From assembly GCA_029243485.1 (NCBI GenBank), contig JAQWRY010000003.1, forward strand, positions 248,001-312,000: DNA of 64,000 bases. The letters are read 5' to 3'. Positions 9,200-22,002 of this stretch are shown here, in pieces. Within the stretch, counting starts at the first letter, position 1; each line of letters begins with the position of its first letter. The DNA is from Candidatus Binatia bacterium. Its GTDB lineage: Bacteria; Desulfobacterota; Binatia; UBA12015. Made by a program: the position numbers and the translations under genes. The notes below the pieces were generated by a model. It worked only from the letters and a program-made list of their open reading frames with translations. It was not told the origin of the DNA and ran no database searches.

Positions 9200-9636
9200 A
9201 CGACGTGCCGGAACTCCCCGGCGGACTGCTCGCCGGCGAGACGTTCGCGACCAAGCTTGGCGGCATCACGATCGCGCGTTGCGAATATCCGGCGGTCTTC
9301 TGGGTGCAAGCTGAAGGCGCGATTACGCCCCCGCTGCTGCGCGAGGATCTGTTGCGGGCGGAGGTCTTCGCGGCAGAGCATCCGCATGGATGGACGTATG
9401 TGGCCGACGTCACCCGAGTCCGAGTGGTGCACCCGATGAACGTATTCGAGCTGCGCCGGATTCCGGGGCTCGCCCACCTCACCCAGTACGTCATCGTCAC
9501 GCCCTGCGCGGTACAGCGTTGGCTCATCAGGCGGGGCCGTCGTTTCGTCTCTCCGGACGCGCTCGTCGACACCTCGGCCGAGGCCTGGGCGCTCTGCGAG
9601 TCGCCCCTGACCCCACGCGGTGAGGCGGCTCCGTAG
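9196..9636 (+). CDS. Small protein of unknown function, SpoIIAA/STAS-like at best
   Basis: A 146-aa protein starting at a GTG that overlaps the DUF4198 stop (GTGA), indicating coupled translation. Its alternating strands and helices, with GWTYVADVTRV and YVIVTPCAVQRW, vaguely recall SpoIIAA-like/STAS folds, but no diagnostic motif is visible. No signal peptide or membrane segment. It ends 14 bases before the convergent cyclase gene. Identity uncertain. Confidence 0.65.
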   Translation: MNDVPELPGGLLAGETFATKLGGITIARCEYPAVFWVQAEGAITPPLLREDLLRAEVFAAEHPHGWTYVADVTRVRVVHPMNVFELRRIPGLAHLTQYVIVTPCAVQRWLIRRGRRFVSPDALVDTSAEAWALCESPLTPRGEAAP

Positions 9637-9649
9637 CTGCTGTGAACCT

Positions 9650-12600
9650 TCAGGTTTCGTCGAGAAGTCGCCGCGTACGCTCCGCGTGCCCGTGCGCGCC
9701 CATCTCGGACCATGCCTGATTCGCTTCCCGGTAGTGTGCGCGGACTCTCGCGGGGTCGTCCCGCCGCCTGGCCAGCTCGGCGCGCGCCTCCAAGACGAGG
9801 GGCAAGTAGCCGCGTGCGCCCGCTCCCCGAAGCCGTTGGTCCGCCCCGTCGAGGAGTCGTCGGGCTTCCGGGAACTCGGTCGTGGCGGCGACCACGAGCA
9901 TGCAGAGAGCGCCCGCCGTCGTCTGGCCCGTGCGTCGGCAGAGCTCGGCGGTTGCTCGTCCCGTCTCGGCAGCGTCGACGGATCCTCCCGCGAGAAGGGC
10001 CGTTGCGAGCGCCTCCCCCTGCCACGGCCGGAGGCCCTCCAGCCCGTACGCGAGGATGGTCCCGCCGGCCACGCGGGCGTGCTCGATCGCTGCTTCGGCG
10101 TCGCCGGCGAGCGTTCTCGCCCGCGCCGCGCTGCTGTGGGCCAGAGTGACGTAGGTCGGTGCTCCGTGGCGCTCGGCGAGTTCGAGGAATCGCAGTCCGT
10201 GCTCGGTTGCCCGATCCGCGTCTCCCGCGCGAAGGTGGACCTCTGACGCTGTTAGGTGCGCGAGCATCTCGCTTTCTGCTCGGCCGTCTCGCACGCCTCG
10301 CTCCATGGCGTCGGCCGCGCCGATCTCGGCCGTCTCGAAGTTGCCGAGTCCGGCGTGTGCTTGCGCGCGAAGCCCGAGCAGGTGGGTGCGCGCAGAGAAC
10401 TCGCCGAAACCCCGGTCGGTCGTGGTGGGTTCGAGGTCGGCGTCGTGTGTCTCTAGGAGCCTCATGGCATCAGCGAGCTTGCCGCGTTCGAGCAGTGAGT
10501 TCGCCAGCGGCACGAGCGTGATCAGGGTGAGTTCACGGTCGCCGAGCGAAAGCGCGCGCTGGTAGGTTTCTCGCCCTAGCCGCTCCCGGCCGTCCTCGTC
10601 GCCCCGATTTCCGAGGCAGATCTCGAAGCCGACGGCGACGGTGGCGCGCAGGCCTTCGTTGGCGAGCCGCTCGGCGAGCGCCGCACCCTCTCGGTAGAGG
10701 CGATCCTCTTCTTCGGGCTCCATGCCCGACCGCCATGCGAGCTGGAGGAGGCGGGCGCGGGCCTTTACGCCGAGGGTCATCGTCTCGTCGCTCGGTGAGA
10801 TCCTCTCGAGCAACTCGACGACGCGCCGGTCGTGGCGGAGCGCCTCGGGGATGTCCTTGGTCCCCACCCAGAGCGCGGCCCGCGCGTGGAAACGGGCCGC
10901 TTCGAGTGCTTTGCCGCCTTGCTCGAAGTGGTGTGCGAGAAGGGCGGCCTTCTCGGAGAGTTGGTCCGAGTGGAGGTCCGCGAGTGCTCGCGCTGCCGCG
11001 AGGTGCGTCTTGGCGCGACGATCCTGGAGTTGCGAGTGGTATGCGACTTCCTGCGTGAGGGGATGCTTGAACGCGAACCGGCGCACCGGGTAGAGCGCAT
11101 CTTCGAGGATCATCTCCGCCGACTGAAGCGACGCGAGCGGCGCGGCGAGTTGGCTACGCGGCAAGCCCGTCGCCTTCTCGAGCACCGGTTCTTCGAACGT
11201 CTTCCCGAGCACGGACGCGGTCTGCAATAACGACTTCTGGTCGTCGGGGAGTCGATCGATTCGAGCTGCGAGTACGGCCCGGACACTGCCCGGGATGGCA
11301 AGCGAGCGCACGGCGGTCTCGAGCTTGTAGGAGCCGCGCTTCCCACGCAGGTCGCCGCTCTCGATCAGAGACTGGACGACCTCCTGGATGAAGAACGGAT
11401 TTCCGCGGGTGCGCTCCTCGATCATCCGGGGAAGCGCGTAGACGGTGTGGTCGGAGCCCAAGAGCTCGGTGAGGAGGGTGTGAACCTCGCGGGACTTCAG
11501 CGGGCCGAGGCGTACCTCGGTGTGGTTCTCCCAGGAAGACCAACGGCCCCGATACTCCGGGCGGTAGTTGGTGACCACGAGCGTGCGCGTCCCGGCGACG
11601 GCCGCGAGCCAGCCCGCGAGCATCTCGTCGCTGGCCGCGTCGAGCCAATGCAGATCTTCCCACAGCAGGATGCCACCCTGAGTGCGATTCCGCGCCTCCG
11701 ACGCGCGGCACACGAAGTCGAGGAGCTTTCGCTTCCGCAACGCGGGATCCATCTCGATCGTCGGAGCCTCCGGGTCGGCGATGCCCATGAAGTCGAACAC
11801 GATGGGTAGAAGCTCGGAGAGCATCGGATCCCAGAGGACCGCGCGCCCTGCGACCTTCTCACGCGCCTTGGCTGCATCGTCGCGCTCGTCGACGTCGAAG
11901 GAGCTTCGGAAGACGGAGAGCCACGGAAGGAGCGGTACCGATTGGCCATGCGAGAGGGCGTGGCCCTCCGCGACGCGGATTCCGCGCGCGCGGCATCGCT
12001 CGAGGAACTCGAACGAGAGTCGGCTCTTGCCGACGCCGGCTTCGCCGATGAGGCTCACGATTTGCGCCTCACCGGCGAGGGATCGTTCGAGCTTTTCTTC
12101 GAGGAGTTCCATCTCGTTCGCGCGGCCGACGAAAACCGAGAGCCCCCGGGTCTTGGACAGATCGAACCGTGTGCGCAGGGCGCCGACGTCCTCGAGTTCG
12201 AAGGCCTGTACGGGGTCCGCGACACCGCGGATCTCGAATGTGCCGAGGTCGCGTAGCTTCATGAAGCCCTCGACGAGCTTGGCGGTGCTGCCCGTCAGAT
12301 AGGCGGTTCCCGGAGCCGCGAGCTGCTCCATACGTTGGGCGAGTCCGACCGTGTGGCCTTGGGCGGTGTAGTCCATGCGAAGGTCGTCGCCGATCTTGCC
12401 GACGACCACTTCGCCCGAGTGCAGGCCCATACGAACGGAGAAGTTCATCCCGCGACTGCGCTTCAGGTCCTCGGCGTAGCGCCGCAGCTCGGTGCGCAGG
12501 GCGAGCGCGGAGTAGCACGCGCGGCTGGCGTGGTCCTCGTGTGCGATGGGTGCGCCGAAGAGCGCCATGATGCCGTCGCCGGTGTACTGATTGATCGTTC

Positions 12601-12913
12601 CCTCAAATCGGTGGATCCCGTCTCCGAGGATCGCGAAGAACCGATTCAGGATCCGGTGCCATTCTTCCGGATCGACCTCTTCGGCGAGGGTCATTGAGCC
12701 CTTCACGTCGGCGAATAGAACCGTGACTTGTTTACGCTCTCCTTCGAGGGCGCTGCGCGTGCGAAGAATCCGGTCGGCGAGATGGCGTGGGGTGTAGCTC
12801 TGCGGCGACTCGGCGGGGAGACTCGCAGGGGCCTCGGTACCGAGCCGCACGCCGCATTCTTCGCAGAACTTCGCGTGCGCGCTGTTCTCGTGTCCGCAGC
12901 TCGGACAGTTCAT
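9650..12913 (-). CDS. Zinc ribbon-nucleotidyl cyclase homology-AAA ATPase-TPR protein
   Basis: A 1087-aa multidomain regulator. Residues 1-22 form a zinc ribbon (Cys 3, 6, 17, 20). Residues ~60-235 are a class III cyclase homology domain; both metal Asp residues are present (Asp69, Asp113). The base-recognition Lys position is Gln109 (INQYTGDG), and the usual GDxVNxAxR reads GHTVGLAQR, so the transition-state Asn is Gly190. Residues ~262-520 are an AAA/NACHT-like ATPase with Walker A GEAGVGKS (290-297) and Walker B-like LLWEDLHWLD. The remainder is helical TPR-like repeat. Architecture matches the LuxR/AfsR-like cyclase family without a DNA-binding domain. Cyclase activity may be altered or lost. 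Confidence 0.92.
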   Translation of the reverse strand: MNCPSCGHENSAHAKFCEECGVRLGTEAPASLPAESPQSYTPRHLADRILRTRSALEGERKQVTVLFADVKGSMTLAEEVDPEEWHRILNRFFAILGDGIHRFEGTINQYTGDGIMALFGAPIAHEDHASRACYSALALRTELRRYAEDLKRSRGMNFSVRMGLHSGEVVVGKIGDDLRMDYTAQGHTVGLAQRMEQLAAPGTAYLTGSTAKLVEGFMKLRDLGTFEIRGVADPVQAFELEDVGALRTRFDLSKTRGLSVFVGRANEMELLEEKLERSLAGEAQIVSLIGEAGVGKSRLSFEFLERCRARGIRVAEGHALSHGQSVPLLPWLSVFRSSFDVDERDDAAKAREKVAGRAVLWDPMLSELLPIVFDFMGIADPEAPTIEMDPALRKRKLLDFVCRASEARNRTQGGILLWEDLHWLDAASDEMLAGWLAAVAGTRTLVVTNYRPEYRGRWSSWENHTEVRLGPLKSREVHTLLTELLGSDHTVYALPRMIEERTRGNPFFIQEVVQSLIESGDLRGKRGSYKLETAVRSLAIPGSVRAVLAARIDRLPDDQKSLLQTASVLGKTFEEPVLEKATGLPRSQLAAPLASLQSAEMILEDALYPVRRFAFKHPLTQEVAYHSQLQDRRAKTHLAAARALADLHSDQLSEKAALLAHHFEQGGKALEAARFHARAALWVGTKDIPEALRHDRRVVELLERISPSDETMTLGVKARARLLQLAWRSGMEPEEEDRLYREGAALAERLANEGLRATVAVGFEICLGNRGDEDGRERLGRETYQRALSLGDRELTLITLVPLANSLLERGKLADAMRLLETHDADLEPTTTDRGFGEFSARTHLLGLRAQAHAGLGNFETAEIGAADAMERGVRDGRAESEMLAHLTASEVHLRAGDADRATEHGLRFLELAERHGAPTYVTLAHSSAARARTLAGDAEAAIEHARVAGGTILAYGLEGLRPWQGEALATALLAGGSVDAAETGRATAELCRRTGQTTAGALCMLVVAATTEFPEARRLLDGADQRLRGAGARGYLPLVLEARAELARRRDDPARVRAHYREANQAWSEMGAHGHAERTRRLLDET

Positions 12914-12960
12914 AGGCCCACCGTCATCTCACGCAGTGTACCGGAGTGAGTGCGGGGGCG

Positions 12961-14193
12961 TCAGCTCGGGCGAGTTTTTGTGCGCGCCCATGCGATCGCG
13001 GGGTCTTCGATGAATCGTCGCGAGATCCATCCCAGCAAGAGCGAGCCGGGGAGTACCAGGGCCGTCAGTCCGAAGAACTGCGCATCTCCGGTGCCGCGGA
13101 TCCAGCCGAGGGTATGGGAGAAGAGGAGGATCAGGGGGAAGTGCCACAGGAAGGCGCCATAGCTGACGTCTCCGAGCCAGCGCGCGAACGGGTTTGCCAT
13201 CGCCCACTGTGCGCGCGCGGAACCGAGTGCCGTCGTGAGCATGAGCCCCGCGAACGCGAACGAGGGGATGAGGTCGTCGAAGTAGCGGGCGTAGACGCCG
13301 TCCGCGGCGTCCTTGCTCACACTGCCGTAGCCCACCATCGAGACGAGGAGCAGGGCGAGCAGCCCGAGTTGAAAGAGCAGCGGTCGCGTGGCCCAACCGG
13401 GTGCGTTCCCCCGCTTTCGCGCGGTACGGCCGGCGACGTACAGATAGGCGGCGGCCATCCCGAAGGTGAAGTGACCGAGGTATCCGGGGAACTGCTCCAC
13501 GAGGCGCGGCGCGGTCCCGCCGACCGCGTTGCCGGCGCCCACGATCGCCGCGACGGATGGCAAATGGAACGCCAGCCAGCGCCAGGCGATCGCCCCGCCC
13601 ACACCCAGCGCGAAGCCGAGCCTCGGGTTGCGAAAGAACAGGCCCGCGACCAGCGGCAGGAAGGCGTAGAAGATCGCCTCGATCGAGAGCGACCAGAGGG
13701 CCCCGTTCACGCCGAAGCCCATCACGCTGGCGTGGAAATCGAACTGGCGAAGCAGCCACCGGGGGGCCGAGTGTTGCAGGAAGAGGAAGTGGATCAGGAG
13801 GACGATCCAGCCCCCGGTGCTGGCGAAGGGGGAGGCGAACCGGGTCAGGACCGGGGTCGCGGCGGCCTGGACCACGAGCGCGACGTAGTAGGCCGGTACG
13901 ATGCGCGCGACGCGGCGGACCGTGTAGCTCCAGAGGGATCCGAAGGTGCCACCGCGCCGGACGACCGGCAGGAACAGCACAAATCCACTGATCACGAAGA
14001 AGAAATCGACCCCCATCCCGGCCGCGATGGTAAGCGCCCGGAGGGGCCCGCCGTCGAGAGGGGCGTCCGTGTAGAGCCAGCAGTGGAAGATCGCGACCAG
14101 GAGGGCCGAGGTGCCCCGAAACCCGTCGATCACAGGGACGTGCGGTGGGACCGGCGCGGGCGCGTCGCCGTGAGTCAGAAGGGCGTCGGCCAT
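12961..14193 (-). CDS. Acyltransferase 3 (OafA/YrhL-type) membrane protein
   Basis: A 410-aa polytopic inner-membrane O-acyltransferase with about ten hydrophobic segments. The family start IDGFRGTSALLVAIFH carries the conserved Arg and His, and FFFVISGFVLF is the second family block. Such enzymes acetylate surface glycans or lipids. The ATG at 14193 directly precedes the family N-terminus; the frame stays open far upstream only as antisense of ppdK. It is 47 bases upstream of the cyclase-homology gene on the same strand. Substrate unknown. Confidence 0.88.
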   Translation of the reverse strand: MADALLTHGDAPAPVPPHVPVIDGFRGTSALLVAIFHCWLYTDAPLDGGPLRALTIAAGMGVDFFFVISGFVLFLPVVRRGGTFGSLWSYTVRRVARIVPAYYVALVVQAAATPVLTRFASPFASTGGWIVLLIHFLFLQHSAPRWLLRQFDFHASVMGFGVNGALWSLSIEAIFYAFLPLVAGLFFRNPRLGFALGVGGAIAWRWLAFHLPSVAAIVGAGNAVGGTAPRLVEQFPGYLGHFTFGMAAAYLYVAGRTARKRGNAPGWATRPLLFQLGLLALLLVSMVGYGSVSKDAADGVYARYFDDLIPSFAFAGLMLTTALGSARAQWAMANPFARWLGDVSYGAFLWHFPLILLFSHTLGWIRGTGDAQFFGLTALVLPGSLLLGWISRRFIEDPAIAWARTKTRPS

Positions 14194-14322
14194 GTCGAAC
14201 AGGGGGTTGCCGGTTTTAGGCCGCGAAGTCCAGAGGCGCCGTGGCAGGCCTGGGGTCCGGGTGGTAGGGATCTGCCTTTCGACGCCCAAGAGAATGGGCG
14301 AAATTCCGAGGAGATCCACATC

Positions 14323-17196
<2,874 letters not shown>

Positions 17197-17207
17197 GCCG
17201 ACTCCTG

Positions 17208-17240
17208 AGGCCGCCCCCGATAAGGGGCGGCCTTGACTTC
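17208..17240 (+). terminator. Rho-independent terminator after ppdK
   Basis: AGGCCGCCCC (17208-17217) and GGGGCGGCCT (17224-17233) make a perfect 10-bp stem with loop CGATAA, followed by TGACTTCTT. It begins 11 bases after the ppdK stop. Confidence 0.8.
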
Positions 17241-17331
17241 TTGCTCCGGATTGCGCTGTCATCCGCGGCAGCGGTCAGATCTCGTGCGTACCCCGCGCGG
17301 GGGTGGCCGGTGCCCGAGGAATTCCGATTTT

Positions 17332-18792
17332 GTGAGCGATTTGATGTCACGGCTAGGCGGCTTTGGCGCCACTCTGGCGGATCCGTTCGTCCCGACCTCG
17401 ATCCGTGAGCAGGGGATCGAACGCGTTCGCCGTGCGAGGCTGCTCGTTGGGGTCAGCCTCACCAGTGCCGTGGTCGTCGTCCTCGGCTCGGTGAACGCTC
17501 ATCTCGATGGTGCGGTGGTCGTGGCCCATTGGCCCTTGCTCGCGGTGGCGCTGCTCTTGTTTCTGCCGTTCCTCCTAAGGTGGACCGGATCCATCGGTCT
17601 CGTCGGAAACCTGATCGTCGCCGCGATTGCGTTCACGATCAGCTTCGCAAGCCTCGCCCGCGTTTCCAGCGGGCTCGAGCCGATGATGGCCTCCGCGCTG
17701 ATTCCGCTCGTCGCCGTCCTGGTCGGTGGCTGGCGCGTCGGACTCTTCTGGGGGGCGCTCGTCGTCACCCGGCTGATTTTGTTCGCCGGTGTCCACGTTG
17801 GGTGGTTGGAACTCCCGGGCTTCCTCGTTCTACCGGAGACGGTGCTGCAGGGCACGGGCCGGATGCGGGGCGCCGGGGTGATGATTCTCATCCTCGTCCT
17901 CGCATTGGTGTACGACGCGCTGATGACGCGCTCGCTGGTCGAGTTGGCGCAGGCACGGGATCGGGCCGAGCGTGCGGATCAGGCGAAGAGTGAGTTCGTT
18001 GCTAGCCTGAGCCACGAGGTGAGGACGCCGATCTCCGTCATCATCGGGATCAGCGACATGTTGCTCGAGTCCAAGCTGGACTCGGAACAGCAAGAATTCG
18101 CCCGGACTCTTAGGAGGTCCGGCGGAAATCTCCTCAATCTCGTGAACGACGTTCTTGATCTGTCAAAGATCGAGGCTGGGCGCCTGGAGATCGAGTCGAT
18201 TCCGTTCGACGTGGCTGCCGTCGCGCGCGACGTGAAGCGTCACCTCAGTCACGCAGCGGACACCAAGGGGATCGCTTTCGACCTGAAGCTCGGTAGAGGG
18301 CTTCCCGCGGGAGTCTATGGTGACCCGGGTCGGGTGCGTCAGGTTCTTCTGAATCTGGTCGGGAACGCGATCAAGTTCACCTCGCAAGGTGGGGTGGAGC
18401 TCGAAGTCGTGGCTAAGAAGCGCAAGGGCGAACAGGTGACGCTTGGGTTCGCTGTGACGGATACCGGGGCGGGCATCCCGGCCGACGCGCTGGAGCGACT
18501 CTTCGAGCGCTACACGCAGATCGACTCGTCCACGGCGCGGGTCTCCGGCGGCAGCGGGCTGGGGCTTCCGATCAGCAAGGAGCTGGTCGCGAAGATGAAG
18601 GGCAAGCTCGAGGTTCGAAGCCAGCCCCAATTCGGCTCCCGGTTCTCGTTCTCCCTCCCGATGCAGGTCGTGGAGGTCGCCAGCACCCCCCCGATCGAAG
18701 CGTCCGAGACGAAGAAGTCCGCATCCGTCGCGGACGTCTCGGCGACCCCAGCTCACCAGTTCGAGCGTTTGAAGCAGTACGTCGCCTCCTGA
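17332..18792 (+). CDS. Membrane sensor histidine kinase
   Basis: A ~486-aa kinase. Residues ~30-205 contain about six hydrophobic segments forming an integral membrane sensor with little periplasmic sequence. HisKA follows with phospho-acceptor His228 in SHEVRTP; the ATPase domain has [16 protein letters not shown] and [10 protein letters not shown]. No receiver domain is present and no response regulator lies next to it, so it is an orphan in this window. GTG 17332 has a CGAGGA site 11 bases upstream; ATG 17344 is an alternative. The C-terminal ~35 residues are unstructured. Confidence 0.9.
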   Translation: MSDLMSRLGGFGATLADPFVPTSIREQGIERVRRARLLVGVSLTSAVVVVLGSVNAHLDGAVVVAHWPLLAVALLLFLPFLLRWTGSIGLVGNLIVAAIAFTISFASLARVSSGLEPMMASALIPLVAVLVGGWRVGLFWGALVVTRLILFAGVHVGWLELPGFLVLPETVLQGTGRMRGAGVMILILVLALVYDALMTRSLVELAQARDRAERADQAKSEFVASLSHEVRTPISVIIGISDMLLESKLDSEQQEFARTLRRSGGNLLNLVNDVLDLSKIEAGRLEIESIPFDVAAVARDVKRHLSHAADTKGIAFDLKLGRGLPAGVYGDPGRVRQVLLNLVGNAIKFTSQGGVELEVVAKKRKGEQVTLGFAVTDTGAGIPADALERLFERYTQIDSSTARVSGGSGLGLPISKELVAKMKGKLEVRSQPQFGSRFSFSLPMQVVEVASTPPIEASETKKSASVADVSATPAHQFERLKQYVAS

Positions 18793-18830
18793 AGGTTGCG
18801 CTCTCCTCGGCAGCCCGGCATTCACGGGGT

Positions 18831-19322
18831 ATGAACCGAGCGAAGTTGAGCAGAAGCGGGCTGCTGGGGATGGTTCTCCTGCTGGCTCTTGCCGTCCCGA
18901 GCGCCTGGGCGGGCGGAGACTGGAACGACGACGGCATCGCCTGGCGCTCCTTCGACGACGGCGTGGCCGAAGCGAAGAAGGACGGCAAGCCCGTTTGCCT
19001 GGTCATCTATACCGAGTGGTGCCCGCACTGTAAGAACTACGCGAAGGTGTTCCACGATGCCGAGATTGAAGAGCTCTCGAAGCAGTTCGTCATGATTCGG
19101 CTGGACCAAGAAAACAACGAGAGCCTCTCGAAGAAGTTCGTCCCGGACGGGTCCTACATCCCGCGCACGATGTTCCTTGATTCCGCCGGCAATCTCGTGC
19201 CGGAGATCAAGCTGTCGCGCGACAAGTACCTGTATTTCTACGACGAGCACGATCCGACGCAGCTTCGTGAGGCCATGAAGAATGCGCCGAGCAAGGTGCA
19301 AAAGCTCTCGGACGCCTCGTAG
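18831..19322 (+). CDS. Exported thioredoxin-fold protein
   Basis: A 163-aa protein with a signal peptide (hydrophobic 11-25, cleavage near SAWAG). The mature domain is a DUF255/thioredoxin-like fold with a WCPHCK active site (Cys64, Cys67) and cis-Pro region YIPRTMFLD. It should act in the periplasm as a disulfide reductase or isomerase. It precedes aroE by three bases, so the two are probably cotranscribed although functionally unrelated. Confidence 0.88.
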   Translation: MNRAKLSRSGLLGMVLLLALAVPSAWAGGDWNDDGIAWRSFDDGVAEAKKDGKPVCLVIYTEWCPHCKNYAKVFHDAEIEELSKQFVMIRLDQENNESLSKKFVPDGSYIPRTMFLDSAGNLVPEIKLSRDKYLYFYDEHDPTQLREAMKNAPSKVQKLSDAS

Positions 19323-19325
19323 CCC

Positions 19326-20207
19326 ATGGCGGCGCGCGGTTCTCTGGTCCCGATTGGCTCCGACACCAAGCTCGTCGGGCTGATCGGCGATCCGGTCGAT
19401 CACTCCCGGTCTCCGGCGATGCACAACGCCGCGTTTCGGGCGCTGGGCCTTCCGTGGGCGTACCTCGCGTTTCCCGTCCCTGGTGATCGCGTCGGTGAGG
19501 CGGTCGCGGCCGTCCGCGCTCTCGGTCTCGTCGGGCTGAACGTGACGATCCCGCACAAGCAGGCGGTGATCCCCCACCTCGACAAGCTCTCGCGGCGGGC
19601 CTTGGCCTGTGGGGCGGTGAATACGATCGTCCACCGCCGCGGTGTGCTCCGAGGCGAGAACACCGACGTGATCGGACTCGAGCGCGATTGGGGAGAGCTC
19701 GGTGTTGCGCCGCGCGTAAAGGACGCGGTGGTCCTCGGGGCCGGGGGATCGGCGCGCGCGGCCGCCGTCGCGCTCGCGAGTCGCAGCCGTCGCGTTCTGG
19801 TAGCGGCCCGCCGGGTCGAGAAGGCCCGGGCCCTCGTGGGCGATTTGCGGCGGACCTTGCGGACCAAGATCGAGGCGGTGGACCTCGCGGACCTACGCCC
19901 CGATTCGAATTCCGCCCACGGATGGCTCGAGCACGCGGGTCTCGTCGTGAACTCGACCTCGGCGGGTATGAAGGGGGAGCCCTTCTTTCCATTCGCCTTC
20001 GGCGCGACGCCCAAGAGCTGCTTCTTCTACGATCTGATCTACACCGCGCGCCGCACGCCGTTCGTCACGGCTGCAGCGCGCGTGCGTCGCCCGGGCGCGA
20101 ACGGGCTCGGTATGCTGCTGCACCAGGGAGCGGCGGCCTTCGAGATTTGGACCGGCGTGGAGCCGCCGTTGGATGTGATGCGACGGGCCCTCGCGCGGAA
20201 GCCCTGA
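19326..20207 (+). CDS. aroE: Shikimate dehydrogenase (NADP+)
   Basis: Reduces 3-dehydroshikimate to shikimate in aromatic amino acid synthesis. The 293-aa protein shows the shikimate-binding segment DHSRSPAMHN, catalytic Lys in NVTIPHK, NTDVIG with the catalytic Asp, the dinucleotide motif GAGGSARAA, the NADP-selecting AARR, and a C-terminal GLGMLLHQGAAAFEIWTG. Length fits the family (270-290). The start follows the thioredoxin-like gene closely. Confidence 0.95.
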   Translation: MAARGSLVPIGSDTKLVGLIGDPVDHSRSPAMHNAAFRALGLPWAYLAFPVPGDRVGEAVAAVRALGLVGLNVTIPHKQAVIPHLDKLSRRALACGAVNTIVHRRGVLRGENTDVIGLERDWGELGVAPRVKDAVVLGAGGSARAAAVALASRSRRVLVAARRVEKARALVGDLRRTLRTKIEAVDLADLRPDSNSAHGWLEHAGLVVNSTSAGMKGEPFFPFAFGATPKSCFFYDLIYTARRTPFVTAAARVRRPGANGLGMLLHQGAAAFEIWTGVEPPLDVMRRALARKP

Positions 20208-20212
20208 CGACC

Positions 20213-21958
20213 ATGGCCGAGGTCGGACTGCGCGAAGCTCTCGAGGCGCTCGACGGTCGTTCGTACGGCGACTACCGCCGAGTCGGACGGCGCACGTGGT
20301 CGCTCTCGCCGATCGAACTCACGATCGAGCACGTGCAGGGCGACCCGTTTGCGGCCCCGAGCCGCGTTCGGTTGGACCTCGACTCGGAGGCCTTGCTGCT
20401 GCCGGACTTCGCACTCGCGGGCCCCGCGGCGTGCCGGGCAAGCGCGGACTTCCTGCACCGCCTGCTCGCTGGTGCCCTGCGGTCTGCGCGTCCGCCCAAG
20501 CCGCAGGGGGACGCGCGCGGAAGAGGTCGAAATGGCAGCGGCGGCAGCGGCACAGTCGAGATCGCCCGCGTCGGACAGGAAGTCCTGGCGCGCACCGCCG
20601 TGGTGATCGACCCGGACGGTGCCGCAAGGGTTCGTCTCACGGTCGGACTGCCCGCGGCCGGTCGCCGGATTCTCGGTCGTGCGGCCGGTGAACTGCTTGC
20701 GGAGCGACTGCCCCGACTGGTGTTGGACGTCGTCGGGAGCGAGCGCGTCGATCTCGAAGCCCTGCGGGCGCACGTCGAAGCCGTGGAGGATCAGGTCGCT
20801 CTTCGGGCGGGGCTCGTCGAGCGCGGCCTTGTCGCGTTTCTCGCCGAGGGTGCGATCCTCGCGCGATCCAGTGGCGTCGACGACCGGCCCCTCGCGGTCG
20901 CGCGTGCGCTCGCGGTGCCCGCGTCGCTCGCCGTCGAACTCGACACGCCGCACCGTGGTCGCGTGCGGGGCATGGGGATCCGCGACGGCGTAACCTTGAT
21001 CGCAGGGGGTGGGTATCACGGGAAGTCCACGCTGCTCGATGCTCTAGCGCGCTCCGTGTACGACCACGTGCCTGGTGATGGTCGCGAGGTCTGCGTCACC
21101 CGGGAGGATGCCGTGTGCATTCGGGCCGAGGACGGCCGATCGGTGCGCGGGGTGGATCTCCGTCCCTTCATCGGACGCCTGCCGCTCGATCGATCGACGG
21201 AGAGCTTCGACACGGACGATGCATCGGGGTCGACCTCGCAGGCCGCTGCAATTGTGGAGGCGCTCGAAGCGGGGGCCGGCGTTTTCCTCATCGATGAGGA
21301 CACGGCGGCCACGAACTTCATGATTCGCGACGCGCGGATGCGGCGTCTGGTGCCGGCGGGGCGAGAGCCGATCACGCCCTTCCTCGATCGCGTCCGTTCT
21401 CTAAGCGACGAGTGCCACGTTTCTTCCGTACTCGTCGTGGGTGGCGCGGGGGACTATCTCGATGTTGCCGACGCCGTCGTGCTGATGGACACCTACGCGC
21501 CCACGGACGCGACGGCCGCCGCACGCTCGGTCGCGATGGCGCTCCCGCTGGTGGATGACGCCGCACCTCGCTCCGCGGACCCGTGGATGGCTCCCGTCCC
21601 GCGCCGGCCCCGTCCGCAGTCGTTCGATCCGCGACGCGGGCGAAAGGAAGAGCGCGTACGAAGCCGGAGTACGCGCGCGATTGAGTTTGGTAGTGAAGAG
21701 ATCGACCTCTCTCTGGTCGCGCAGCTCGTCGACCCGGGTCAATGCCGGCTCATCGGCGACGTCCTCCTCGACCTCAGCCGAGGTCGGTGTGACGGGAGTG
21801 CGAGCCTGGCCGAGCTCCTTGACCAGTTCGAGGAAGCCTGCCTTGTGTCGGGGATCGAGGCGGTCGCCGAGACGTCGTTCGGCGACCGGGCCGGCGTGCG
21901 TCGCTTCGAGATCGCGGCGGCGATCAATCGCCTCCGGAGCCTCCGAATCGACCGCTGA
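20213..21958 (+). CDS. ABC-class P-loop ATPase (COG3044/PF09818 family)
   Basis: A 581-aa soluble protein matching the predicted ATPase of the ABC class family. Marks: a central KxQGxGRNG-type glycine loop near residue 105, Walker A GGGYHGKSTLL near residue 265, FIGRLPLD, a signature-like DDASGSTSQAAAIVEALEAG and Walker B FLIDEDTAATNFM near residue 360. Trypanosome MRB1590 of this family binds RNA, but the bacterial role is not known. A C-terminal part after ~460 is charged and helical. It starts five bases after aroE, and ATG 20213 is chosen because the frame upstream is only a shadow of aroE. Confidence 0.85.
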   Translation: MAEVGLREALEALDGRSYGDYRRVGRRTWSLSPIELTIEHVQGDPFAAPSRVRLDLDSEALLLPDFALAGPAACRASADFLHRLLAGALRSARPPKPQGDARGRGRNGSGGSGTVEIARVGQEVLARTAVVIDPDGAARVRLTVGLPAAGRRILGRAAGELLAERLPRLVLDVVGSERVDLEALRAHVEAVEDQVALRAGLVERGLVAFLAEGAILARSSGVDDRPLAVARALAVPASLAVELDTPHRGRVRGMGIRDGVTLIAGGGYHGKSTLLDALARSVYDHVPGDGREVCVTREDAVCIRAEDGRSVRGVDLRPFIGRLPLDRSTESFDTDDASGSTSQAAAIVEALEAGAGVFLIDEDTAATNFMIRDARMRRLVPAGREPITPFLDRVRSLSDECHVSSVLVVGGAGDYLDVADAVVLMDTYAPTDATAAARSVAMALPLVDDAAPRSADPWMAPVPRRPRPQSFDPRRGRKEERVRSRSTRAIEFGSEEIDLSLVAQLVDPGQCRLIGDVLLDLSRGRCDGSASLAELLDQFEEACLVSGIEAVAETSFGDRAGVRRFEIAAAINRLRSLRIDR

Positions 21959-22002
21959 AGCGACCACGTGCCGCGGCGGGCCGGGCGCGTTAGCCTAGCC
22001 GC

